DNA from: Pseudomonas orientalis | Lineage (GTDB): Bacteria > Pseudomonadota > Gammaproteobacteria > Pseudomonadales > Pseudomonadaceae | NCBI RefSeq assembly: GCF_002934065.1 | Contig: NZ_CP018049.1 | Location: 2,106,501 to 2,170,500, forward strand | DNA: 64,000 bases | Reading direction: 5' to 3' | Shown: positions 46,178 to 55,492 of the stretch, piece after piece | How the letters are laid out: every line of letters begins with the position of its first letter | Position numbering within the stretch: the first letter of the stretch is position 1 | Notes under the pieces: generated by a model | Told to the model about the DNA's origin: nothing | The model's database searches: none | What the model saw: the letters and a program-made list of their open reading frames with translations, nothing else | Translations under genes and position numbers: made by a program

Positions 46178-47674
46178 TCAGCGCTTGGTTTTTACCCGCA
46201 GTTCGCCAGCGAACAGCCCGCGCTCACGGGCCCAGACGATGGCCGCACTGCGGCTGTGAACGCCCAGTTTGGAGTACACCGTGGCCACATGATTGCGCAC
46301 GGTATTGGGTGCGAGCTTCAAGCGCGAGGCGATCTCCTTGTCGGCCAGGCCCTCGCAGATCAAGCCCAGCACGTCCCGTTCGCGGGCCGTGAGGTCGGTG
46401 AAGGAAACGTTCGGCAGGTTAGGGCTGTTGACGCTTTTGGCGTTGGCCAGTTTCTCGATCAGGGTCTGGCTGAACCAGGAGGCGTCCTGCATCACTTCCT
46501 CAATGGCCGCCACCAGTTCCAGTTCCGAGCGCTTGCGTTCGGTAATGTTCATGAACACCAGCAGGTAGCACGGCACATCCTGGATCACCACCGTATCGGC
46601 GGACACTACGCAATCGATCACTTCATTACCTTTCTTGCGAACCTTCAGATCATGGCCGTCGAGGTTGCCGGCTTTTTCCAGCGTGGCGAACAATTGCGCG
46701 CTGGCGGTCAGGCTGTCGATGAAGTTGATTTCTTCGATGGACTTGCCGATCAATTCTTCACTGATGTAACCGGTAATGCTCATGAATGCTTCGTTGACGT
46801 CCACAACCTGGCGATTGGCGGCGTTGCACACCAGGGTCGGCACTGGCGTCAGGCGGAAGGATTTGGCGAATCGTTCTTCGCTCTGACGCAGGGCGATTTC
46901 CGCCTTGCGACGCGGCTCCAGGTCCATGAACGAGAACAGCATGCAATCTTCTTCATTCATGTCCAGGGGCTGGCCGGCCACGACAACCAGCTTGCTGCCG
47001 CCTTCGGGCAACCTCAATTCGGCCTGCATCTGCGGAATGGTCGCGCCTTGCCCCAGGCGCTCGATCGCCAAGTCCTTGCGCTCGGCGTGTTCGAGCACGT
47101 CCAGTTCGTACACGGATTTGCCGATGACCTGATCGCGGTTGTAGCCGGTCATTTCCAGGAAGCCCTGATTGACCTTGATGTAGCGCAGGTCGCTCAGGCG
47201 GCAGATTACGGCAGGTGCGGGGTTGGCGTTGAAGGTTTTTTCGAAGCGCTGTTCGGCGCTGGCCCATTCGGTGGCATCGCTGAGGATCAGCACCAGCAGT
47301 TCCGGCTCACCCTGTGCGTCAGTGATGACCAGGCTGCGCAGGCGGTGCACCCAGGTTTTTTCCTGGTCGGCGGTAGGAATGACCTCCACGATCACGTCGC
47401 TGAATTCTTCTCCCGCCGCTGCGCGGGCCAGGGGGTAGCTGTCCAGTTGCAAGGGGTGGTTGTTGCGATAGCGCAGACTGAAGCGCTCGGCGTATTGCCG
47501 GGTGTTGGCGCCCAGCCCCATGACGTCGCCTACGCCATGCATGACCAGTGCGGCCTCGTTCGCCCAGAGAATGGTCTGGTCGACCTCCGCCAGTATCACA
47601 CCGTCGGATAACCCGGAGATGATCTGTTGCAGTTGGCGGCGGTTGGTTTCTTTGGCAAGAACATCCTGTGTCAT
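46178..47674 (-). CDS. PAS-domain LuxR-type transcriptional regulator
   Basis: 498 residues from ATG 47674 (GGAG 7 nt upstream; the frame stays open 68 codons beyond, without support). Three PAS-type modules: QQIISGLSDGVILAEVDQTILWANEAALVMHG, ANPAPAVICRLSDLRYIKVNQGFLEMTGYNRDQVIGKS, and LTPVPTLVCNAANRQVVDVNEAFMSITGYISEELIGKS. The C-terminal LuxR HTH is LTARERDVLGLICEGLADKEIASRLKLAPNTVRNHVATVYSKLGVHSR. PAS cofactor is not predictable. A cytoplasmic sensor-regulator; no cognate kinase is needed. It is divergent from the membrane protein at 47871 across 196 bases. Confidence 0.92.
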   Translation of the reverse strand: MTQDVLAKETNRRQLQQIISGLSDGVILAEVDQTILWANEAALVMHGVGDVMGLGANTRQYAERFSLRYRNNHPLQLDSYPLARAAAGEEFSDVIVEVIPTADQEKTWVHRLRSLVITDAQGEPELLVLILSDATEWASAEQRFEKTFNANPAPAVICRLSDLRYIKVNQGFLEMTGYNRDQVIGKSVYELDVLEHAERKDLAIERLGQGATIPQMQAELRLPEGGSKLVVVAGQPLDMNEEDCMLFSFMDLEPRRKAEIALRQSEERFAKSFRLTPVPTLVCNAANRQVVDVNEAFMSITGYISEELIGKSIEEINFIDSLTASAQLFATLEKAGNLDGHDLKVRKKGNEVIDCVVSADTVVIQDVPCYLLVFMNITERKRSELELVAAIEEVMQDASWFSQTLIEKLANAKSVNSPNLPNVSFTDLTARERDVLGLICEGLADKEIASRLKLAPNTVRNHVATVYSKLGVHSRSAAIVWARERGLFAGELRVKTKR

Positions 47675-47870
47675 AGATTCTCCGAGGGGTGGACGCATTG
47701 AATTACGACATTCCAGGTTCTGGATAGTGCAGAGAAATTGTCCCCGTGGGAGTGCGAATGCACCAGGCCAGATAGTGCATTTGGGCCACGACTGAACGTA
47801 TGTCGTTTCGCCACACTCACACCCAACAAGGCACTTGGCCTTGCTCCGATAATTTGAAAAGGACCTTTGT

Positions 47871-48839
47871 ATGACCACTGTCTATGAAACCAATCGATCG
47901 CTGTTTCGGGTGTCGTGGAGCTCGGTATTGGCCGGTAGTGCAATTGCACTGGTGACCTACCTGGTGTTGAGCGTGTTGGGTACGGCCATTGGCGCCAGTG
48001 CCGTCGAGCCAATGGAGGCGGGTAATCCGCTAAGCGGCTTCGGCACGGGTGCCGGGGTCTGGCTGTTCGTTTCGACGCTGATAGCCGTGGCACTGGGCGC
48101 GTTCGTGGCCGGGCGCACCGCGCCGGACCGTGGCGGCCTGCACGGGGTGCTGACCTGGACCCTGACCACCTTGCTGACCACCTGGCTGCTGGCAGGGTTG
48201 GCCTCCAGCGTAGTGGGCACCGCAGGCAACGTGGTGGGTAAAGGTCTGTCGGCTGCCGGCAGTGGTATTGCCGCCGCCGCACCGGGGATCGGCAACAGCA
48301 TCAAGCAGCAGTTGAATGAGCAGGGTATCCAGCTGGACTGGAACAGCCTGCAAGGCCAACTCGATACCTTGCTCAAGCAAACAGGCAAGCCTGAGCTGGA
48401 CCCCGCCAACGTCGAGCAGAAAACCGACCAGGCTGCAGCCGATGGCAAGCAAACGGCGACTGACGCAGCGACCAACCCTGCCCAGGCGGGCGATGAGCTC
48501 AAGCAGTGGTTCGAGCGCGTGAAAGCATCCGGCGAGCCTGCACTGAACGCGGCAGATAAAGAGGCCCTGGTCAACATCGTCGCGGCGCGCACCGGCAAGA
48601 GCAAGGAAGAAGCCACGCAGATCGTCGATAACTATGCCCAGGCTTATCAACAGGCCATGCAGAAAGTCGAACAACTCAAGCAACAGGCTGAGCAGAAAGC
48701 CCGTGAAGCCGGTGAAGTGGCGGCCAAGCAACTGTCTCGTGCAGCCTGGAGCACCTTGGCGATGCTGCTGTTGGGTGCGGCCTTGAGCTTCTTTGTCGGT
48801 CGTATCGCGCTGACAACCCGTCGCGTGCCATTGGCTTAA
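47871..48839 (+). CDS. membrane protein with coiled-coil periplasmic/cytoplasmic middle
   Basis: 322 residues. Three N-terminal helices (~15-35, ~62-82, ~97-117, with TTVYETNRSLFRVSWSSVLAGSAIAL and RTAPDRGGLHGVLTW between them), then a soluble Ala/Gln/Lys-rich region (~145-290) with a coiled coil (YQQAMQKVEQLKQQAEQKAREAGEVAAKQL), and a final helix (WSTLAMLLLGAALSFFVGRIAL). AAAGGA precedes the ATG. The first segment resembles YMC/CAP-type hypothetical membrane proteins of pseudomonads. No enzymatic motif. Function unknown; the arrangement suggests an envelope-spanning or membrane-organising role. Confidence 0.78.
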   Translation: MTTVYETNRSLFRVSWSSVLAGSAIALVTYLVLSVLGTAIGASAVEPMEAGNPLSGFGTGAGVWLFVSTLIAVALGAFVAGRTAPDRGGLHGVLTWTLTTLLTTWLLAGLASSVVGTAGNVVGKGLSAAGSGIAAAAPGIGNSIKQQLNEQGIQLDWNSLQGQLDTLLKQTGKPELDPANVEQKTDQAAADGKQTATDAATNPAQAGDELKQWFERVKASGEPALNAADKEALVNIVAARTGKSKEEATQIVDNYAQAYQQAMQKVEQLKQQAEQKAREAGEVAAKQLSRAAWSTLAMLLLGAALSFFVGRIALTTRRVPLA

Positions 48840-48919
48840 AAACTGTCTGCGGCAAGGACGCCGCCTCGGTGAACGCGTAAAATGCCCGACATTTTACGCG
48901 TATCACGCAAAGGTGCCCC

Positions 48920-49540
48920 TTGAGCGCAGGCAAAGCCGTCGGACTGTTATTACTCACCTCTCTGTTGGCGGCGTGCGGCACCTCGCCGCCACGCACGCCC
49001 AACGACATCTGCGGCATCTTCCGCGAAAAGGACGACTGGTACGACGCCGCCAAGGTCACGCAAAAGCGCTGGGGCGTGCCCATCCAGGTGCCGTTCGCGA
49101 TCATGTATCAGGAGTCGGGCTTTCGCTACGACGCCAAGACCCCGCGTAAATACCTGCTGTGGATCATCCCCTGGGGCCGCGTGTCCACGGCGTCCGGCTA
49201 TGCCCAGGCCAAGGATGAGGTATGGAATGACTACCGCAAAAGCACCGGCCGCAGCGGCGCCGACCGCGAGGATTTCGACGACGCCATCGACTTCATCGGT
49301 TGGTACATGGACAAGACCTACACCATCAACGGCGTCTACAAATACGACGCCTACGGCCAGTACCTTAACTACCACGAAGGCTGGGGCGGCTACCGCCAGC
49401 GCACCTACGCCAGCAAAGCGTGGCTGCTGCCGGTGGCGAGCAAGGTACAGGCGCGTTCGCAGCTGTATGCGCGGCAATATGCCGGGTGCAAGGATGAGTT
49501 GGGGCGAGGGTTCTGGAGCCGGTTCTGGCATTGGTTGTAA
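48920..49540 (+). CDS. lysozyme-like (transglycosylase-type) lipoprotein
   Basis: 206 residues with a TTG start (AAAGGTG upstream; no in-frame ATG or GTG before the signal). Lipoprotein signal: SAGKAVGLLLLTSLLAAC with the lipobox LLAAC. Mature part: DICGIFREKDDWYDAAKVTQKRWGVPIQVPFAIMYQESGFRYDAKTPRK, with a catalytic-Glu-like QESGF as in lytic transglycosylases, and a C-terminal YLNYHEGWGGYRQRTYASKAW where an SLT domain has its YN.G.G loop. Probably a periplasm-facing peptidoglycan-acting protein; activity inferred. Followed by a REPIN array. Confidence 0.85.
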   Translation: MSAGKAVGLLLLTSLLAACGTSPPRTPNDICGIFREKDDWYDAAKVTQKRWGVPIQVPFAIMYQESGFRYDAKTPRKYLLWIIPWGRVSTASGYAQAKDEVWNDYRKSTGRSGADREDFDDAIDFIGWYMDKTYTINGVYKYDAYGQYLNYHEGWGGYRQRTYASKAWLLPVASKVQARSQLYARQYAGCKDELGRGFWSRFWHWL

Positions 49541-49570
49541 AGCACTGCGCTGGATGCATGCAAATCAAAA

Positions 49571-49952
49571 TGTGGGAGGGGGCTTGCCCCCGATGGGGGA
49601 GTGTCAGCCACTGATGTTGCGACTGATGCACCGCTATCGGGGGCAAGCCCCCTCCCACAGTAAATGCCGGTACGGCGCCGGACCTGTGGCGATGCCGCTG
49701 ACAGCCTCACAGCCGACGGCTATCTGACTGATGCGCTGCGGTCCAAATGTGGGAGGGGGCAAGCCCCCTCCCACAGTTAATGGCGATACGGCGACGGGCC
49801 CGTGGCGATGCCGCTGACAGCCTTACAGCCGACTGCTATCTGACTGATGCGCTGCGGTCCAAATGTGGGAGGGGGCTTGCCCCCGATGGCGGAGTGTCAG
49901 CCACTGATATCTCGACTGATGCACCGCTATCGGGAGCAAGCCCCCTTCCACA
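49571..49952. repeat. REPIN array A: three REP elements with two 87-nt spacers
   Basis: REPIN 49571-49659, spacer 49661-49747, a collapsed 28-bp perfect hairpin 49748-49775 (TGTGGGAGGGGGC-AA-GCCCCCTCCCACA), spacer 49777-49863, and REPIN 49864-49952. The two spacers are near-copies (TAAATGCCGGTACGGCG... and TTAATGGCGATACGGCG..., both ending GATGCGCTGCGGTCCAAA). Array B at 51155 carries two more copies. The spacer contains the tandem mini-hairpins GGCTGACAGCC and AGCCGACGGCT (in array A CGCTGACAGCC). Confidence 0.9.
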
Positions 49953-50053
49953 TTTGGTTTTGTGCCATTTCCACCAGATGACTGTTCCTACACTTGCCAA
50001 ACCCCGCCGATTCTGGGAAAACCCCAGCCTTTCACGCTTCCAATGAGACTCCC

Positions 50054-50398
50054 ATGAGCAACGACGAACTGCAGGTCACCGACATCCGCCTGGGCACCGG
50101 CAAAACCGTGGTCAAGGGCGCGCTGATCACCACCCAATACACCGGCACACTGGAAGATGGCACGGTGTTCGATTCGTCGTGGGAGCGGGGCAAGCCGTTC
50201 CAGTGCGTGATCGGCACCGGCCGCGTGATCAAGGGCTGGGACCAAGGCTTGATGGGCATGCAGGTTGGCGGTGTGCGCACGTTGTATGTACCGGCGCACC
50301 TGGCCTATGGCGAGCGCTCGATGGGCGCGCATATCAAGCCGAACAGCAATCTGCGTTTCGAAATTGAATTGGTGGAAGTGCTGACGCGGGATGATTGA
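50054..50398 (+). CDS. FKBP-type peptidyl-prolyl cis-trans isomerase
   Basis: 114 residues; ATG 50054 (the frame is open 20 codons upstream without a site; GAGA before the ATG). One FKBP domain: DELQVTDIRLGTGKTVVKGALITTQYTGTLEDGTVFDSSWERGKPFQCVIGTGRVIKGWDQGLMGMQVGGVRTLYVPAHLAYGERS and NSNLRFEIELVEV. The FK506-pocket aromatic residues are conserved in pattern. No signal peptide, so cytoplasmic. It speeds proline isomerisation in folding. Twelve bases before the GNAT gene, likely cotranscribed. Confidence 0.93.
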   Translation: MSNDELQVTDIRLGTGKTVVKGALITTQYTGTLEDGTVFDSSWERGKPFQCVIGTGRVIKGWDQGLMGMQVGGVRTLYVPAHLAYGERSMGAHIKPNSNLRFEIELVEVLTRDD

Positions 50399-50409
50399 AG
50401 GGATTGAAT

Positions 50410-51009
50410 ATGGATGTTGATCCACATGTGTTGCCTGGCTGCTCCCTCGAAGGCATTCAGGTGGTCGAGCTGCTTGGCGGCAATGAGGCTGAGCTGCAGC
50501 AGTTTTTTGCACAGGCGCCGGATTACTTCATCGCAGTGAACGGTGAACCGGCTACCCCGACCGAAGCGCGGGACGAGTTGCGCGGCCAATTACCCGCAGG
50601 TTGGCATTGCAGCCGCATGTACTGGCTGGGTTACCGCGATGCGCAGGATCAACTGGTCGCTGTGGTGAATATCGCCGCGGATCTGCTCGCCGCCGGGGTA
50701 TGGCATATCGGGTTGCTGCTGGTGCATACGCGCTGGCACGGCAGCGGGCTGGCGCAGCGCTTGCACTCGGACCTTGAGGCATGGGCGGCGGCGAAGGGCG
50801 CCCAGTGGCTGCGGTTGACGGTGGTGGTGGGCAATACCAGGGCCGAGCGCTTTTGGCCCAGGCTTGGGTATGTGCAGGTGCGAACCCGAGAGGGCATCGC
50901 GATGGGTCTTCAGGTGAACAGGGTCTCTATCCAGATCAAGCCGCTGCGCAACGGGACCATTGACGGCTACCTGGCGCGGGTTGAGCGGGACCGACCCAGC
51001 ACCCGGTAA
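50410..51009 (+). CDS. GNAT-family N-acetyltransferase
   Basis: 199 residues; ATG 50410 with AAGGGA 7 nt upstream. GNAT fold in the second half: LVAVVNIAADLLAAGVWHIGLLLVHTRWHGSGLAQRLHSDLEAWAAAKGAQWLRLTVVVGNTRAERFWPRLGYVQVRTREG, with the acetyl-CoA loop RWHGSGLAQRL and NTRAERFWPRLGY. The N-terminal half (ELLGGNEAELQQFFAQAPDYFIAVNGEPATPTEARDEL) resembles other pseudomonad GNATs of unknown substrate. In an operon with the FKBP gene; the C-terminus carries extra residues (VSIQIKPLRNGTIDGYLARVERD) common in the subgroup. Confidence 0.88.
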   Translation: MDVDPHVLPGCSLEGIQVVELLGGNEAELQQFFAQAPDYFIAVNGEPATPTEARDELRGQLPAGWHCSRMYWLGYRDAQDQLVAVVNIAADLLAAGVWHIGLLLVHTRWHGSGLAQRLHSDLEAWAAAKGAQWLRLTVVVGNTRAERFWPRLGYVQVRTREGIAMGLQVNRVSIQIKPLRNGTIDGYLARVERDRPSTR

Positions 51010-51154
51010 CCTGTACCGGTCTCATCAGTGCAAGGCGCCTGATGTCTCCTCAACCCTGATTCCAAATCTGCCGTACAGCGCCTTTCGCCCCTTGGGCGTC
51101 AATGCCTGGGATTGCGGTGTATCAGGCAGTGAATTCGTAACTGACGCACCGTCT

Positions 51155-51530
51155 TCGGGGGCAAGCCCCCTCCCACAGTAAATGGCGGTACGGCGTCGGA
51201 CCTGTGGCCAGGCGGCTGACAGCCTCACAGCCGACGGCTATCTAACTGATGCGCTGCGGTCCAAATGTGGGAGGGGGCTTGCCCCTGATGGCGGAGTGTC
51301 AGCCACTGATATCTTGCTGATGTACCGTCTTCGGGGGCAAGCCCCCTCCCACAGTAAATGGCGGTACGGCGTCGGACCTGTGGCCAGGCGGCTGACAGCC
51401 TCACAGCCGACGGCTATCTAACTGATGCGCTGCGATCCAAATGTGGGAGGGGGCTTGCCCCCGATGGCGGAGTATCAGCCACTGATATCTTGACTGATGC
51501 ACCGCTATCGAGGGCAAGCCCCCTCCCACA
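51155..51530. repeat. REPIN array B: 176-bp tandem repeat of spacer plus REPIN
   Basis: A right half-REP at 51155-51178 is followed by two 176-bp units (51179-51354 and 51355-51530). Each is the 87-nt spacer seen in array A plus an ~89-bp REPIN. The two spacers differ at one position (GGTCC/GATCC near the end), so the duplication is recent. The REPIN halves also differ slightly (TTGCTGATGTACCGTC vs TTGACTGATGCACCGC). Confidence 0.93.
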
Positions 51531-51705
51531 TGTACTCGCCGGTGTGGTTGAGGACGGCGTTCCTGAACCCATCCTGAAGAATTTTCTTATTCCCCATGCA
51601 GACACTTTCCTACGGTTTACTCTGGCAACATCGCGGCGTAAGCTTCGCGCGTTTTCATCAATAGCGGAGACCCTCAGTGGGTACTTGTTCGAGTGACAGT
51701 CGTCG

Positions 51706-51724
51706 GCCGGTTTCGGTAACCGGC
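51706..51724 (+). promoter_or_regulatory. leader hairpin upstream of the mgtA leader ORF
   Basis: GCCGGTT-TCGGT-AACCGGC, a 7-bp stem 23 bases before the leader-ORF start. It may set ribosome access. The mgtA leader as a whole extends from about here to 51990. Confidence 0.5.
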
Positions 51725-51747
51725 ACCTACTTGGCAAGGTAACGCGC

Positions 51748-51855
51748 ATGTTTCAGATGCCGTTGTCTCGCCACAAAAGCGAGAAGCGGCATCCCGGCAG
51801 TGGCCAGTCCTGGCAACTGCCTGATCCTCTCTCATCGACGCTGACCAGCACCTGA
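51748..51855 (+). CDS. candidate mgtA leader peptide
   Basis: 35 codons, ATG with AAGGT 8 nt upstream, TGA 135 nt before mgtA. Peptide begins MFQMPLSRHKSEKRHPG and ends WQLPDPLSSTLTST, with prolines at 5, 16, 25 and 27 and a Pro-Asp-Pro at 25-27. Leader peptides of enterobacterial mgtA (MgtL) are short and proline/acidic-rich, and sense Mg2+ or proline through ribosome stalling or dissociation. This ORF is at the matching position in the leader, but has no sequence identity with MgtL that I can claim. Confidence 0.55.
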   Translation: MFQMPLSRHKSEKRHPGSGQSWQLPDPLSSTLTST

Positions 51856-51990
51856 GTTGACTCGGGAGGCTACGGACGTGCCTGCCTTTTACGGCGGGCG
51901 GGCCAGGTTCGGCTGTGCCTGTGTTTGACGGGCACGGCGCGGGCGGCCAGTACCTGCACGACGGGTTTTTCCTCGCGCAGGAGTAACACC
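51856..51990 (+). other. rest of the mgtA leader, hairpin-rich
   Basis: GC-rich and rich in dyads: CCTGCCTTTTACGGCGGGCGGG, GTGCCTGTGTTTGACGGGCAC, then a stretch to AGGAG before the mgtA ATG. I could not match it to an M-box (ykoK) or another known riboswitch. Structures here could compete with each other depending on translation of the leader ORF. Confidence 0.5.
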
Positions 51991-54696
51991 ATGAACCTCA
52001 GCCTACTCAAAGAGTTCTTCGCCGGCTTCCTGCGGACCCGGCACATTGCTCGGCATTTTCGCCGCCTGGCGATGCTGGAGACCGTGACCGACGCCAGTGT
52101 CAGCCGCGAAGTACCGCCCAGCCTGGCCCAAACCCTGGTGGCCGCAGCCAACGGCAGTGCCGTGCAACTGCTGGGCAGGCTGGGCAGCCATGCCGAGGGG
52201 CTGAACACCCAGGAGGCCGACGCGCTGCGCGGGCAATATGGGCTCAATGAGGTCGAGCACGAGCAGCCGCTGCCCTGGTGGGTGCACCTGTGGCACTGCT
52301 ATAAAAACCCGTTCAATCTGCTGCTGACCTTGCTGGCGGTAATCTCCTGGCTGACCGAGGACATGAAGGCGGCCACGGTGATTTTCTCCATGGTGGTGCT
52401 GTCGACCCTGTTGCGCTTCTGGCAGGAAGCCAAGTCGAACAAGGCCGCCGACGCGTTGAAAGCAATGGTCAGCAACACGGCGACCGTGTTTCGTCGGGAC
52501 GCGGCCAAGCGTCTTGAACTGCCGATCAGGCAGTTGGTGCCGGGCGATCTGATTGTGTTGTCGGCCGGCGACATGATTCCCGCCGATTGCCGCGTAATCA
52601 ATGCCAAGGACCTGTTCGTCAGCCAGGCGGCGATGACCGGTGAATCCATGCCGGTGGAGAAGTTCGCCCAGCAGCAGGATGCCCATACCCGCAACCCGCT
52701 GGATCTGGAAAACATCCTGTTCATGGGCACCAACGTGGTGTCCGGCGCCGCCACGGCGGTGATTCTTGCTACGGGCAACAGCACTTACTTCGGTGCGTTG
52801 GCGCAACGTGTCACGGCAACCGACCGCGCCACCACCTCGTTCCAGCAGGGGGTCAACAAGGTCAGCTGGCTGCTGATCCGCTTCATGTTCGTGATGGCAC
52901 CGCTGGTGTTGTTCATCAATGGGTTCACCAAGGGTGACTGGACCGAAGCGTTGCTGTTCGCGCTGTCGATTGCCGTGGGCCTTACCCCCGAAATGCTGCC
53001 GATGATCGTCACCTCGACGTTGGCCAAGGGCGCGGTGTTCCTGTCGCGCAAGAAGGTCATCGTCAAGCGCCTGGACGCGATCCAGAACTTCGGCGCCATG
53101 GATGTGTTGTGCACCGACAAGACCGGCACGCTCACCCAGGACAGGATTTTCCTGGCGCGCCACGTGGATGTGTGGGGGCGGGAGTCTGACGATGTGCTGG
53201 AAATGGCCTACCTCAACAGCTACTACCAGACCGGTTTGAAAAATCTGCTGGATGTGGCCGTGCTCGAGCACGTGGAGATCCATCGTGAATTGAAAGTCGG
53301 TACCGCGTTTCAGAAGGTTGACGAAATTCCGTTCGACTTCAACCGTCGTCGCATGTCGGTGGTGGTGGCTGAGCAGGACCAGCCGCACCTGTTGATCTGC
53401 AAGGGCGCGGTGGAGGAGATTTTGTCGGTGTGCACCAGCGTGCGCCATGGCGACGTCAATGAAGCGCTGACGCCAGAGCTGCTGGCGCGCATTCGCCAGG
53501 TCACCGCGGCCTTCAACGAAGAAGGCCTGCGCGTGGTGGCAGTCGCGGCGCAGCCGATGCCGGCCGGGCGTGATACCTACACCCTGGCGGATGAAAGCAA
53601 CCTGACCCTGATCGGCTACGTGGCGTTTCTCGACCCGCCCAAGGAAAGTACCGCGCCCGCCCTCAAGGCCCTGAAGGCCCATGGCGTCGCGGTAAAAGTA
53701 CTGACCGGCGACAACGAACTGGTCACGGCGAAGATCTGCCGGGAAGTGGGCCTGGAGCAACAAGGGCTGCTGATGGGCAACGCTATCGAAGACATGACCG
53801 ATGCCGAGCTGGCGCAGGCGGTGGAAACCACCAACGTGTTCGCCAGGCTCACGCCCAGCCACAAGGAACGCATCGTGCGTCTGCTCAAGGCCAACGGGCA
53901 CGTGGTGGGGTTCATGGGGGACGGCATCAACGATGCACCGGCGCTGCGTACTGCGGATATCGGCATTTCGGTGGACAGCGCAGTGGACATCGCCAAGGAA
54001 GCTGCTGACATCATCCTGTTGGAAAAGAGCCTGATGGTCCTGGAAGAGGGCGTGCTGGAAGGTCGGCGCACCTTCGCCAACATGCTCAAGTACATCAAGA
54101 TGACCGCCAGTTCCAACTTCGGCAATGTGTTTTCAGTGCTGGTGGCGAGTGCGTTCATTCCGTTCCTGCCGATGCTGCCGATGCATCTGCTGGTGCAGAA
54201 CCTGCTGTATGACATCTCGCAGATCGCAATTCCATTCGACAACGTCGACGAAGACATGCTCGCCAAGCCGCAACGTTGGCAGCCGGCGGATGTGGGCCGC
54301 TTCATGCTGTTCTTCGGGCCGATCAGCTCGATCTTTGACATCACCACGTTCGCACTCATGTGGTATGTGTTCGATGCCAACACCCCGGACCACCAGACCC
54401 TGTTCCAGTCGGGCTGGTTCGTGGTGGGGCTGCTTACCCAGACCTTGATCGTGCACATGATCCGCACCCCGAAAATCCCGTTCCTGCAAAGCCGCGCGGC
54501 GATGCCGCTGATGGTGATGACGGGCGTGATCATGGCCGTCGGGATCTTTCTGCCGATGGGGCCATTGGCGCATTACTTCAAGTTGCAAGCACTGCCGTCG
54601 CTGTACTTTGTGTTCCTGCCCGTGATTCTGCTGGCCTACATGGCACTGACCCAGGCGGTGAAGGGCTACTACATCCGCAAGTTTGGCTGGCAGTAA
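51991..54696 (+). CDS. mgtA: Mg2+-importing P-type ATPase
   Basis: 901 residues, AGGAG before ATG 51991 (the frame is open 22 codons upstream). P3B ATPase close to enterobacterial MgtA along its length: [19 protein letters not shown] at TM1; [29 protein letters not shown] (dephosphorylation TGES); [22 protein letters not shown] (TM4 PEM(L)PM); the phosphorylation loop [14 protein letters not shown] with the catalytic Asp; [23 protein letters not shown]5-6 [14 protein letters not shown]. It imports Mg2+ down-gradient using ATP under magnesium limitation. Operon with mgtC. Confidence 0.97.
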   Translation: MNLSLLKEFFAGFLRTRHIARHFRRLAMLETVTDASVSREVPPSLAQTLVAAANGSAVQLLGRLGSHAEGLNTQEADALRGQYGLNEVEHEQPLPWWVHLWHCYKNPFNLLLTLLAVISWLTEDMKAATVIFSMVVLSTLLRFWQEAKSNKAADALKAMVSNTATVFRRDAAKRLELPIRQLVPGDLIVLSAGDMIPADCRVINAKDLFVSQAAMTGESMPVEKFAQQQDAHTRNPLDLENILFMGTNVVSGAATAVILATGNSTYFGALAQRVTATDRATTSFQQGVNKVSWLLIRFMFVMAPLVLFINGFTKGDWTEALLFALSIAVGLTPEMLPMIVTSTLAKGAVFLSRKKVIVKRLDAIQNFGAMDVLCTDKTGTLTQDRIFLARHVDVWGRESDDVLEMAYLNSYYQTGLKNLLDVAVLEHVEIHRELKVGTAFQKVDEIPFDFNRRRMSVVVAEQDQPHLLICKGAVEEILSVCTSVRHGDVNEALTPELLARIRQVTAAFNEEGLRVVAVAAQPMPAGRDTYTLADESNLTLIGYVAFLDPPKESTAPALKALKAHGVAVKVLTGDNELVTAKICREVGLEQQGLLMGNAIEDMTDAELAQAVETTNVFARLTPSHKERIVRLLKANGHVVGFMGDGINDAPALRTADIGISVDSAVDIAKEAADIILLEKSLMVLEEGVLEGRRTFANMLKYIKMTASSNFGNVFSVLVASAFIPFLPMLPMHLLVQNLLYDISQIAIPFDNVDEDMLAKPQRWQPADVGRFMLFFGPISSIFDITTFALMWYVFDANTPDHQTLFQSGWFVVGLLTQTLIVHMIRTPKIPFLQSRAAMPLMVMTGVIMAVGIFLPMGPLAHYFKLQALPSLYFVFLPVILLAYMALTQAVKGYYIRKFGWQ

Positions 54697-54733
54697 CAGG
54701 GGCCAGTTGCCGCAGCAGTCATGGAGATTTTTT

Positions 54734-55450
54734 ATGCAGGCAATCAACAACATCAACCTCGGCTCCCTGGTCGACACCGTCGTCAGCCTCACCGCCGCGT
54801 TTGTTCTCGGCGGTCTGATCGGCTTCGAGCGCCAGTACCGCCAACGCACCGCCGGTTTGCGAACGAACGTGCTGGTGGCGGTCGGCGCGGCGATTTTTGT
54901 CGACATGGCCAATCGGCTGGGTGGGGCGGAAGGCGCGGTGCGCGTGGTCGCGTACGTGGTATCGGGTATCGGCTTTCTGGGGGCCGGGGTGATCATGCGC
55001 GAAGAGGGCAATGTGCGCGGGCTCAATACGGCCGCCACCCTGTGGGCTTCGGCCGCGGTCGGCGCCTGTGCGGGGGCCGACCTGATTCTTGAAGCGCTGC
55101 TGGGAACGCTGTTCGTACTGGCGGCCAATACCTTGCTGCGACCGATCGTCAATAACATCAACCGTCAGCCGCTGGACGTGGTCTCGGCCGAGGTGACCAA
55201 CATTCTCTATGTCATCGCGCGGCGTAGCCAGCAACAGGCTGTCATGGTGCTGTTGGAAGCCGAGCTGGCGCGGTGCAACTACCCGGCCAGCGATGTCGAC
55301 GTACGACCCTTCGGCAGCGAAGAGGTCGAAATAGAGGCCACTCTCGCCGCGACGTCGGTCGACGGTGACGAGCTGGACGCATTGGTGGCGCGTATTTCCA
55401 CCTCCAGCCTGGTGGTGCAGGCGTTCTGGAGTCCCAGCACCACCGACTGA
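54734..55450 (+). CDS. mgtC: MgtC-family protein
   Basis: 238 residues, ATG 54734 with GGAG 7 nt upstream (the frame extends 17 codons upstream). The membrane domain has ~5 helices: [91 protein letters not shown], followed by a cytoplasmic ACT-like domain with acidic stretches ([24 protein letters not shown]). MgtC helps survival at low magnesium and in phagocytes, by modulating F-ATPase, phosphate uptake and cellulose in enterics. 37 bases after mgtA; same operon under the same leader. Confidence 0.94.
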   Translation: MQAINNINLGSLVDTVVSLTAAFVLGGLIGFERQYRQRTAGLRTNVLVAVGAAIFVDMANRLGGAEGAVRVVAYVVSGIGFLGAGVIMREEGNVRGLNTAATLWASAAVGACAGADLILEALLGTLFVLAANTLLRPIVNNINRQPLDVVSAEVTNILYVIARRSQQQAVMVLLEAELARCNYPASDVDVRPFGSEEVEIEATLAATSVDGDELDALVARISTSSLVVQAFWSPSTTD

Positions 55451-55492
55451 TCCGCCTGTATGCACGGCCCTGTGTGCCAATATCGACTAGGC

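Noticed and set aside
46058..47611. 517-codon plus-strand ORF opposite the PAS-LuxR gene
   Set aside because: Antisense shadow: composition driven by the real gene; no start site.
51182..51421. ORFs with repeated MAVRRRTCGQAADSL within REPIN array B
   Set aside because: Chance frames across the REP/spacer repeat; they recur only because the DNA repeats.
49571..51530. Regularly spaced repeats taken at first for a CRISPR
   Set aside because: Repeats are REP palindromes, spacers are copies of each other, and there are no cas genes.
51856..51990. Known Mg2+ riboswitch (M-box) in the mgtA leader
   Set aside because: I could not match its conserved core; only generic hairpins and a leader ORF were seen.
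52003..53901. 632-codon minus-strand ORF opposite mgtA
   Set aside because: Antisense shadow; mgtA is intact and clearly coding.
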